A DNA stretch of 5,166 nt from an uncultured Christensenella sp. (GTDB lineage: Bacteria > Bacillota > Clostridia > Christensenellales > Borkfalkiaceae), in assembly GCA_910578655.1 (NCBI GenBank), contig CAJTQE010000092.1, positions 1-5,166 on the forward strand, read 5' to 3'. The notes under the pieces were generated by a model. It was given only the letters and a program-made list of their open reading frames with translations, did not search any database and was not told the origin of the DNA. Of the stretch, positions 1-5,166 are shown in pieces (the stretch's first letter is position 1; the number at the start of each line of letters is the position of its first letter). Both the position numbers and the translations under genes were made by a program.

Positions 1-1807
1 CTGTTCTATTTGAATTCATATTTCCACCTAATTTAGCATTTTGGGTTATAACTTTTTCATTTTTAGGAATTGATATATTATTTGGTAAAGGAGATTGTAA
101 ATAATTAATTACCGCTTCATCAATTATAATATCAATATTATCACTCTGAAAAATCCCAGTTATTTTAATCTTATGTAAGTCATTAAAAACAAACCCTAAA
201 TCCTGATCACATAACTGTTCAAATGCATCTAAAGATGTAACATCTATTTCGAATGTCGAACATAAATATTGAAAAAGTGTAGAACTTACTGCAATTTCTA
301 CGATTTCAGTATTATAAGATGGTACTTCACCGCGAATAAAAATATCTTCGTCTACCTTTGCTCGATAAATTGCTTTAGCTGATTTACTTGAAATCATTCC
401 TTGTTGAATCTCATATCTCATTTTCTCTATAGCAATAAGATTCGTTTTCTTTAATTCTTGATTTTTAAGTTCAGCAGCTTTTTCATATGAAATAAAAGTA
501 TATATTTCGCCATTAACATTTTTTGTTGAGTTTATTCCAACAATTTTCACATCCACGCTTGCTTCATTGCCACTTGTAAGCTTTACTACTTCCCCTATGC
601 AATCTTCTCCATTAAATAATTCATAAGCAGTAGTGTTGGAAATAATAATTTCATCTTCGTTTTTTGGTATTTCCCCAATAATATCGTTAATTGAAATTCG
701 TTCACGGAAGAAATCTGTAAAAGATATTAATTTTACAGATAATTTAGATATTATATTATTTTCTGACAAATAGTACTCATCTTGAAATCCGGGGACTATT
801 TCTTCAATCTGAAAATCTTTCAACAAATTTGAAAGCATTTCCATATTTACTGGTTTTTCGCCAATTGCTAACATGGGTTGCTTTTCATAATAGACAGAAA
901 TCAAATCGGTTTCCATATAAGATTTATTTAACCCATCAGAAATTTTATTGCCCGCAAAATTAATATTAATTACACTAGCTAATGATGCGATAGATATAGC
1001 TATTACTATTATAATAGAAAGCATTCGCCATATACGTCGTTTTATACTATTGAAGGTCAACAATAAAGATGCCTTCAATTTAAGCGTTGAAACATTTTTA
1101 ACTGGCGCATATTTTAAAGAACAGATTTGTTCTTTATTATCTATATCGTCAGCATTAGGAGTATTCGCATAAGTCTCAACAACTTTGCCATCACTTAAGC
1201 GTATAATTCTGTCTGCAAATTTTTTTGCGAGTTCTTCATCGTGTGTTACAATAATAATATGCCTATTATGTCTTAAATTACGTAAAGATGTAAATACCTT
1301 ATTTGCATTTTGAGAGTCCAAACTTCCCGAAGGCTCATCAGCCAAAATAATGCTAGCATTTTTGGTTATTGCTCTACATAAAGAAACTCTTTGTTTTTCT
1401 CCGCCAGATAATGTCGAAACATTTTGCTTATAGTTTAAGATTCGAAATTTCTTCAAAATTTCATCTGTATTTATTAAATTAAGCCCACTATAATAACATC
1501 CGATCTTAATATTATCCGTAGCAGACAAACCATCTATTAGGTTAAAATCCTGAAATACAAATCCGACTTCTTTTGCTCGATATGTTTTAATATCGTTAAA
1601 AATATTTATGTATTCGCCATCTTTAACTAAATTCACATTGCCACTATCTGGAAATTCAAGAGTACCTAAAATATTTAGTAATGTAGTTTTACCTGAACCC
1701 GATGTCCCCACTATTGCAGTCACTTCATTTTCATTAAATTCCAGATTGTTTATATCTAGCACATTTTTATTATTATAGGATTTAGAAATATTTTTTAATA
1801 TTATCAT
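1..1807 (-). CDS. ABC transporter, fused ATPase-permease (MacB/FtsX type), C-terminus cut off by window edge
   Basis: Reading leftward from ATG at 1807-1805, the frame stays open for 602 codons to the window edge with no stop, so the gene is partial at its 3' end. Residues 1-230 are an ABC ATPase. They show Walker A GTSGSGKTT (34-42), Q-loop Q86, signature LSGGEKQ (133-139), Walker B IILADEP (153-159), D-loop SLD (162-164) and switch H189. A basic stretch (K253-R261) leads into one membrane helix (263-282). Then comes an extracytoplasmic region of more than 320 residues with MacB periplasmic-core-like segments, such as GEIPKNEDEIIIS (378-390) and VDVKIVGI (418-425). The order ATPase-helix-large outer domain is that of MacB, whose remaining helices would lie beyond base 1. 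Such proteins use ATP hydrolysis at the cytoplasmic face to move an outer domain, acting in export, lipoprotein handling or antimicrobial resistance. The substrate is unknown. All ATPase motifs are intact. The start overlaps the upstream stop, implying translational coupling. The family call is firm; any specific role would be a guess. Confidence 0.93.
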   Translation of the reverse strand, partial: MIILKNISKSYNNKNVLDINNLEFNENEVTAIVGTSGSGKTTLLNILGTLEFPDSGNVNLVKDGEYINIFNDIKTYRAKEVGFVFQDFNLIDGLSATDNIKIGCYYSGLNLINTDEILKKFRILNYKQNVSTLSGGEKQRVSLCRAITKNASIILADEPSGSLDSQNANKVFTSLRNLRHNRHIIIVTHDEELAKKFADRIIRLSDGKVVETYANTPNADDIDNKEQICSLKYAPVKNVSTLKLKASLLLTFNSIKRRIWRMLSIIIVIAISIASLASVININFAGNKISDGLNKSYMETDLISVYYEKQPMLAIGEKPVNMEMLSNLLKDFQIEEIVPGFQDEYYLSENNIISKLSVKLISFTDFFRERISINDIIGEIPKNEDEIIISNTTAYELFNGEDCIGEVVKLTSGNEASVDVKIVGINSTKNVNGEIYTFISYEKAAELKNQELKKTNLIAIEKMRYEIQQGMISSKSAKAIYRAKVDEDIFIRGEVPSYNTEIVEIAVSSTLFQYLCSTFEIDVTSLDAFEQLCDQDLGFVFNDLHKIKITGIFQSDNIDIIIDEAVINYLQSPLPNNISIPKNEKVITQNAKLGGNMNSNRT

Positions 1808-3618
1808 TATTTATCCTCTAAACTTATTTCAATTTGTTTAATAACATTCCCATAAAAAACAGAACGCAAATTCGGCTCGTCGATTTTAGAAAGTCGAAAT
1901 ACTCCTGGAATCATTTCTAACTCTTCTACATATTCTTTGAGTCCTTTTAATAAATTAAAATTATTAAAATATTGACAAGCGGAAAACATCAAATAACTAC
2001 TATATATATTTGATATAGAATCCTCATCATTTTCACTACAAAAACCTTGATCCTCTTTTTTTAAGAGAGCTGTTAATTTAATAAAATAAGATTCTGAAAA
2101 AACATTTGAACTTAAAATATAATCCAATCTATAAAGGTCAATCATAAATGTTGAATTTTGATTATTTTCATCTGCAAACTTAGAAAGAGCATTAATAATT
2201 TTTTTCGCTTGCTTGTTACTTATATGTAAATCAACATTAAATAAATTCATATTTGCAATAACGTCGATAGTATATCGTGCAGTCATAAGATCCACCATAA
2301 TCATATCGTTAGAATATGTCAATGAATCTAAAATTTTATTAACTATATTTTGTAATTCGCTAACTGAAAATGGTATATTGTTTATAAATGGGGAGTAATC
2401 ATTATTAATTTCAAAAGCGTAAAGATAGTAATATAAATAATATGCCATATCATATGGATCTGAGCTTTTAACAACATAATTTGAATATATATCATTTAAT
2501 GTATTATTAATATAATCTTTATTAATTTCAAATCCTGTTGCATTGGCTAATGCAATTCCAAAAGCCGTTTCTGCTACATCAATATTTTTATTACTTATAA
2601 CTAAATTTGAAATATCTTCATTAGCTGAACTTAAAATTCTATTAAAAATCTCCATATTGTTTTGTGGAGTTTTGACATACTTCATAATTGTTGACCACAG
2701 ATTGGGATCAAAACTATCAGGAATTTGCGAAACAAGCAAACTTTCAAAATATTTTTGCATTAAATCATTTGAATCTAATGAATCTGGGGCAAAAATTTCA
2801 ACAATATCCAAAAAACTAGAATAAATTAATGCTGTTGAATCATCTTTAATACTAAAATCAGAATATTCTTCCTCCCATGCCTCAAACCAATCATTCATAT
2901 TTGATCTTACTATTAAATCCAATAAACCATTTAATGCATATATAATATCTCCACCCGAATTATAAAGCGTATCTCCACTTATAGGAAGTTTAAACTGATA
3001 GGTAGAAAACACTTTACTTAACCCATTTTGAATATCGTAATCCAAATCACTTAAAACAGTTAAAACATTACCACTAATCCATATTTTATTGGCTAACAAA
3101 TCATTTTCACCAAAAATATTAAATAAATGCATATCATTATCGTAATGTTTATCTAACACACTTTTTATAGCATTTACATTAACTGATACATTATATTCTT
3201 TACATAAGAATAAATAATAATATAAATTAAGCATATCTAAATTCGTTATGTCAATCTTTTTTAAATCTTCTATATTGTTTTTTAGCGTATCTTTAATTTC
3301 GTTATTATTTATGCTATCCGCAAGTTTATAAATACCGTACATTTCATATAAAGATATATTATCTGAAAAAGCACTAAACCCAGCCCTATTATTGACGGCA
3401 ACATATTTTTCTTCAAGAATATTATTTATATTTTGTGTTTGTTCTAAATCAAACACCATATTAATCGGGGCTTTTTCAAAAAAATCAATAGCTTGAATTT
3501 TTCTATTTGATTTATTAAAAACGATAACACCTATAAAAGAACCTACTGCTGCAAGAATTAAAATTATAACAAGAATTAAAGCTATAATTTTGATTTTTTT
3601 ATTTGATTCCTTTGTCAT
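1807..3618 (-). CDS. Membrane-anchored all-helical extracytoplasmic protein of unknown function, likely partner of the downstream ABC transporter
   Basis: This 603-residue protein belongs to no family I recognise. A basic N-terminus (K3, K7, K8, K10) precedes one long hydrophobic helix (about 9-34). There is no lipobox cysteine and no obvious signal peptidase site, so it is probably an uncleaved anchor with residues 35-603 outside the cell. The rest is acidic, rich in Asn, Asp, Ser, Tyr and Leu, and looks entirely helical, with helix pairs throughout. Two segments with the same spacing, G80-F81 followed by S89, Y94 and Y97, and G525-F526 followed by S534, Y539 and Y542, resemble the Gly-Phe...Ser...Tyr pattern of alpha/alpha-toroid (prenyltransferase/squalene-cyclase-like) repeats. 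That is a suggestion only: no catalytic Asp-rich motif or zinc ligands are evident, so a binding or scaffold role fits better than an enzyme. It is first in the operon, directly behind a consensus promoter. The ATG at 3618 is chosen because GGAGA lies 6 bases upstream and the anchor follows at once. Its TAA overlaps the transporter ATG, which argues for a shared complex. Confidence 0.88.
   Translation of the reverse strand: MTKESNKKIKIIALILVIILILAAVGSFIGVIVFNKSNRKIQAIDFFEKAPINMVFDLEQTQNINNILEEKYVAVNNRAGFSAFSDNISLYEMYGIYKLADSINNNEIKDTLKNNIEDLKKIDITNLDMLNLYYYLFLCKEYNVSVNVNAIKSVLDKHYDNDMHLFNIFGENDLLANKIWISGNVLTVLSDLDYDIQNGLSKVFSTYQFKLPISGDTLYNSGGDIIYALNGLLDLIVRSNMNDWFEAWEEEYSDFSIKDDSTALIYSSFLDIVEIFAPDSLDSNDLMQKYFESLLVSQIPDSFDPNLWSTIMKYVKTPQNNMEIFNRILSSANEDISNLVISNKNIDVAETAFGIALANATGFEINKDYINNTLNDIYSNYVVKSSDPYDMAYYLYYYLYAFEINNDYSPFINNIPFSVSELQNIVNKILDSLTYSNDMIMVDLMTARYTIDVIANMNLFNVDLHISNKQAKKIINALSKFADENNQNSTFMIDLYRLDYILSSNVFSESYFIKLTALLKKEDQGFCSENDEDSISNIYSSYLMFSACQYFNNFNLLKGLKEYVEELEMIPGVFRLSKIDEPNLRSVFYGNVIKQIEISLEDK
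1814..1819 (-). promoter_or_regulatory. Ribosome binding site of the transporter, inside the upstream gene
   Basis: Read on the minus strand, AGAGGA lies 6 bases before the ATG at 1807-1805 and inside the last codons of the 603-residue gene. Together with the TAATG stop-start overlap (1809-1805) it fixes the transporter start and implies translational coupling. Confidence 0.75.
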
Positions 3619-3624
3619 TTTTAA

Positions 3625-3629
3625 TCTCC
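3625..3629 (-). promoter_or_regulatory. Ribosome binding site of the 603-residue gene
   Basis: GGAGA on the minus strand, 6 bases upstream of the ATG at 3618-3616. The good spacing supports this start, and no competing in-frame start has a better site. Confidence 0.8.
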
Positions 3630-3637
3630 GTTACGTT

Positions 3638-3653
3638 TATTTGATAACAAATA
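3638..3653. repeat. Small palindrome over the expected transcription start, possible operator
   Basis: TATTTG (3638-3643) and CAAATA (3648-3653) form a perfect 6-bp inverted repeat around a 4-base centre. It abuts the -10 box and covers the expected transcription start, where a repressor site would be effective. Short A/T palindromes arise by chance in such DNA, so the operator call is tentative. Confidence 0.35.
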
Positions 3654-3681
3654 TTATACTCCTTTGTTAATACTTTGTCAA
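3653..3681 (-). promoter_or_regulatory. Consensus sigma-A-type promoter of the two-gene operon
   Basis: The -35 box TTGACA (3681-3676) and the -10 box TATAAT (3658-3653) are both perfect consensus hexamers, separated by exactly 17 bases on the minus strand. Transcription would start near 3646, giving a leader of roughly 28 bases before the ATG at 3618. A perfect promoter is expected to be strong unless repressed, and the repeats overlapping it are possible regulator sites. It lies only about 20 bases from the insertion sequence end. Confidence 0.88.
3662..3681 (-). repeat. Two 9-bp direct repeats, 11-bp period, between -35 and -10
   Basis: On the minus strand TTGACAAAG (3681-3673) and TTAACAAAG (3670-3662) match at 8 of 9 bases with an 11-bp period, about one helical turn. 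The first copy contains the -35 box and the second fills the spacer. Tandem repeats with this phasing are typical of sites for OmpR-family response regulators. No regulator gene is in the window, so binding is inference. Confidence 0.4.
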
Positions 3682-3703
3682 CGTGGCTAATATAAATGAT
3701 TGT

Positions 3704-3724
3704 GTCAAGTTTTTTCCGCACATT
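3704..3724 (+). repeat. Left terminal inverted repeat of the insertion sequence
   Basis: This 21-base stretch ends in CCGCACATT and matches the inverted 5146-5166 stretch at 17 of 21 positions: 9 of 9 in the inner core and 8 of 12 outside it. The exact outer end is uncertain. Confidence 0.6.
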
Positions 3725-3740
3725 TTTTTAAAAAACTTGA
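3705..3740. repeat. Hairpin at the transposase-distal end of the element
   Basis: TCAAGTTTTTT (3705-3715) and AAAAAACTTGA (3730-3740) form a perfect 11-bp inverted repeat around a 14-base centre that contains the end motif CCGCACATT. On the minus strand no T-run follows the stem, so it does not look like a terminator for the transposase gene. On the plus strand T-rich sequence follows, but the stem is very A/T-rich and no plus-strand gene precedes it. Transposase recognition or an mRNA 3'-end structure are both possible. Confidence 0.55.
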
Positions 3741-3745
3741 TTTTC

Positions 3746-5098
3746 TTACTTTTTAACAATATACCGCAGAAATCTGCCTACATCGTCATAAACTGCATCG
3801 AGTCCCACAATTCGTCCGCTCGGTATAGAGTGATCGACTTTGTAATTTTCTCGGATAGCGTGAACGTTATAGCCATTCAAAATTTCTGTGGCGGGTTCAG
3901 TTCTACCCTGATACAGTTCTGAAAAATTCCCACCGTTAAAATAAAACGCTCTGAGCTGCGCCATCTTCTCAGCACCGGCAAGGCTCCAAGCCATAGGACG
4001 GGAAGATAAGCGCGCAGAAAGAACGTGCGAGACATGACCTTCAGCAGAGCAGTTATTCTCTGCAGTAAGGTCTATGCTGTCAAAATTATTTTCGATATAT
4101 TGCAAGCTGTCATACAGCCTGTTCCGAGCACGAGCTGTTCCCAGACCGCCCCAGCGTTGCATGTACAAAACTTGAACGCTTTTACTGTCGCCGAGCTTGA
4201 TACTATTTATTATTTGATTACGCAGCCTTTTATCTCCAGCAGTAGCATCTGTAACGCTTTTATAAACGTGAAATTTATCAAGGTGATATTGCGCCTTAGG
4301 GATTGCGATAAGCCCCTGCTTAATCCAATTTGCACCATCACCTGAAAGATGAATTTCAGCGTTCCCGGTGTCGTACTGAGCGTATAAATAATCTGTAACA
4401 CAATCCCATATTTCATTACCATTGCTGATAGAAACAAAATAGCGCGCGCCCATCAGCGCTGTTCTTCCACGATTTATACGCTCACGCCCTTCATGTACAT
4501 AAACAAGCTTAACCTCGGCGCTTTTGCCGTTGTTAAGGTGAATATGGTCTTCATCAGCTTCAATATAAATTTGTTCAACAGCCTTTAACCCCTTTGCTTG
4601 AACTTCAAGTCTTTTCGGCGCAACACCTTTTACAAGATTATGAACTGTCTGCCGAGAAACGCAGCCGTTCGATAATTTACTTGCTTTTCCATAGCTTGTG
4701 AGCGTAGCATCGTTGATGAGCTTCGTTTTAAGCTCACTTTCAATACGGCTGTATCTTTCCATATTCAGCAGCTCGTCAACCGCAAAAAAATATTTCCCTG
4801 TAGCTTTGTTAAAATAGAGCCGCCGAGTAAGGTTAATCTCACCCATTCTCGAAACCATTTTTCGGGTTTTGGTGTGTCTCAAAATTACAGCGTGCTTGTC
4901 TCTTTGCTTATTATAGTTCTCGTCTATAATCTTTACAATTTGCTCAATAAGACTGACACCCAAATTATTGACCGTTTTCTGTGTTGTACGTACAATATCA
5001 GAAAAATTCAACTGTTTTAGGTCTTTTGCTATCAATGAAATAATTTCATTAACAGCGCAATCAATTAAAGACTGTATAATTTCTTTCGTGTTTTCCAT
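3746..5098 (-). CDS. ISLre2-family (UPF0236) transposase, intact
   Basis: This 450-residue protein is full length for the ISLre2/UPF0236 family and moves the surrounding element by DDE-type chemistry. The N-terminal third (about 1-130) is helical and includes the conserved beta-rich piece with GEINLTRRLYF (86-96). A helix-turn-helix-like segment with SRQTVHNL (148-155) follows. The catalytic core shows IYIEADEDHIHL (177-188), giving candidate D182 or D184, then LSGDGANWIKQG (251-262), giving D254. YHLDKFHVYK (271-280) comes next, and SAEGHVSHVLSARLSSRP (351-368) gives E353. The motifs after it (WSLAGAEKMAQLRAF, 371-385, then NGG) are characteristic of the family. There is no frameshift or internal stop, so the enzyme is probably active. 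Start ATG 5098 has AGGAG 6 bases upstream. It is transcribed toward the operon with no convincing terminator behind it, so read-through into the operon is possible. Confidence 0.96.
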   Translation of the reverse strand: MENTKEIIQSLIDCAVNEIISLIAKDLKQLNFSDIVRTTQKTVNNLGVSLIEQIVKIIDENYNKQRDKHAVILRHTKTRKMVSRMGEINLTRRLYFNKATGKYFFAVDELLNMERYSRIESELKTKLINDATLTSYGKASKLSNGCVSRQTVHNLVKGVAPKRLEVQAKGLKAVEQIYIEADEDHIHLNNGKSAEVKLVYVHEGRERINRGRTALMGARYFVSISNGNEIWDCVTDYLYAQYDTGNAEIHLSGDGANWIKQGLIAIPKAQYHLDKFHVYKSVTDATAGDKRLRNQIINSIKLGDSKSVQVLYMQRWGGLGTARARNRLYDSLQYIENNFDSIDLTAENNCSAEGHVSHVLSARLSSRPMAWSLAGAEKMAQLRAFYFNGGNFSELYQGRTEPATEILNGYNVHAIRENYKVDHSIPSGRIVGLDAVYDDVGRFLRYIVKK

Positions 5099-5104
5099 AC
5101 ACTT

Positions 5105-5109
5105 CTCCT
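5105..5109 (-). promoter_or_regulatory. Ribosome binding site of the transposase
   Basis: AGGAG on the minus strand, 6 bases before the ATG at 5098-5096. It begins 9 bases after the 5119-5144 hairpin ends, so folding of that hairpin in mRNA need not hide it. Confidence 0.8.
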
Positions 5110-5110
5110 G

Positions 5111-5144
5111 TAATAAAAATGTCCGTACAAAAATGTACGGACAT
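5111..5144 (-). terminator. Hairpin plus T-run upstream of the transposase, possible read-in terminator
   Basis: ATGTCCGTACA (5119-5129) and TGTACGGACAT (5134-5144) form a perfect 11-bp stem with an AAAA loop on the plus strand. Read on the minus strand, the stem is followed at once by TTTTATTA, which has the shape of a short intrinsic terminator facing the transposase gene. It would stop transcription entering from outside the element. The plus-strand side has no T-run. The stem is made of the same motif that is iterated to its right, so it may instead, or also, be a transposase binding site. Confidence 0.5.
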
Positions 5145-5166
5145 CAATGTGCGGACGAAAATGTAC
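5134..5166 (+). repeat. Iterated TGTRCGGAC motif with 14-bp period at the right end of the element
   Basis: TGTACGGAC begins at 5134, TGTGCGGAC at 5148, and TGTAC at 5162 where the window stops; the starts are exactly 14 bases apart. The motif also occurs inverted at 5129-5121 as the other hairpin arm, and as TGTGCGGA (3722-3715, minus strand) at the left end. Such subterminal repeats are usually transposase binding sites. Confidence 0.65.
5146..5166 (-). repeat. Right terminal inverted repeat (visible part)
   Basis: The minus strand reads inward to the shared CCGCACATT core (5154-5146) and pairs with the left end at 3704-3724, with 17 of 21 positions matching. The real end of the element may lie past the window edge. 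Confidence 0.5.

Larger units (their letters stand above)
3704..5166 (-). mobile_element. Insertion sequence of the ISLre2 family (right tip probably outside the window)
   Basis: The element holds one intact transposase gene (3746-5098) flanked by related ends. The inverted core CCGCACATT occurs at 3716-3724 and, inverted, at 5154-5146. Aligned outward, 17 of 21 positions match between 3704-3724 and 5166-5146. The visible 1.46 kb is close to the usual ISLre2 size of about 1.5 kb or more. The left boundary is estimated from where the end similarity stops and may be off by several bases. The right boundary is not reached, because the iterated end motif is cut at the last base, so a target duplication cannot be tested. 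Base composition is richer in G+C than the operon to its left, consistent with recent arrival. Its left end lies about 20 bases upstream of the operon promoter. Confidence 0.85.

Noticed and set aside
948..1172. Plus-strand open frame of 74 codons
   Set aside because: It lies antisense within the ATPase-permease gene, whose motifs are intact across the same bases; no ribosome binding site or recognisable domain supports it.
2213..2824. Plus-strand open frames of 61 and 93 codons opposite the 603-residue gene
   Set aside because: Shadows of a long, well-initiated minus-strand gene in A/T-rich DNA, with no supporting start signals.
3705..3740. Intrinsic terminator for the transposase gene
   Set aside because: A stem exists, but it is nearly all A/T except for two C-G pairs, and on the minus strand it is followed by CACAATC rather than a T-run.
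3683..3922. Plus-strand open frame of 79 codons crossing the end of the element
   Set aside because: It spans the insertion boundary and the antisense of the transposase C-terminus, so it cannot be a conserved gene.
4025..4437. Short open frames on both strands inside the transposase gene
   Set aside because: The transposase frame carries the catalytic motifs over this stretch; the others are overlapping shadows.
5118..5147. Transposase promoter with TTGATG as -35
   Set aside because: The hexamers 17-18 bases downstream (GGACAT, GACATT) are poor -10 matches and fall inside the hairpin; no convincing promoter is visible in the window.
5119..5166. CRISPR-like repeat array
   Set aside because: The repeats are 9 bp with 5-base gaps and one inverted copy, and occur at the end of an insertion sequence; they fit transposase binding sites, not CRISPR repeats and spacers.

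Overview
The window looks like AT-rich, low-GC Firmicutes DNA, probably from a Clostridia-type anaerobe. The reasons are the strongly A/T-biased coding sequence, strong Shine-Dalgarno sites, a textbook sigma-A-type promoter, a Firmicutes-style fused ATPase-permease and an ISLre2-type transposase. Species cannot be named from the sequence. All three real genes lie on the minus strand, so the window reads biologically from right to left.

Right part (about 3704-5166): an insertion sequence of the ISLre2 (UPF0236) family. It has one intact 450-residue transposase gene, an inverted-repeat core at both visible ends, a perfect 11-bp hairpin just upstream of the transposase ribosome binding site, and an iterated 14-bp-period motif running to the window edge. 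The outer right tip of the element is probably cut off by the window. The element is visibly richer in G+C than the DNA to its left.

Middle (about 3619-3703): a compact promoter region with TTGACA-17-TATAAT, two 9-bp direct repeats one helical turn apart, and a small palindrome at the expected transcription start. It drives leftward transcription.

Left part (1-3618): a two-gene operon. The first gene encodes a 603-residue protein of unknown function, with one N-terminal membrane anchor and a long all-helical extracytoplasmic part that may be an alpha/alpha-toroid-like repeat. The second starts inside the stop codon of the first (TAATG overlap). It encodes a MacB-type ATPase-permease fusion: ABC domain, then a membrane helix, then a large extracytoplasmic domain. 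It runs off the left edge after 602 residues, so the C-terminal membrane helices and the operon end are not visible. The simplest reading is one transport or mechanotransmission complex: a fused ATPase-permease plus a membrane-anchored extracytoplasmic partner. The substrate cannot be deduced. The least described material here is the 603-residue protein and its coupling to the transporter. There is no CRISPR array, tRNA, rRNA or recognisable riboswitch.
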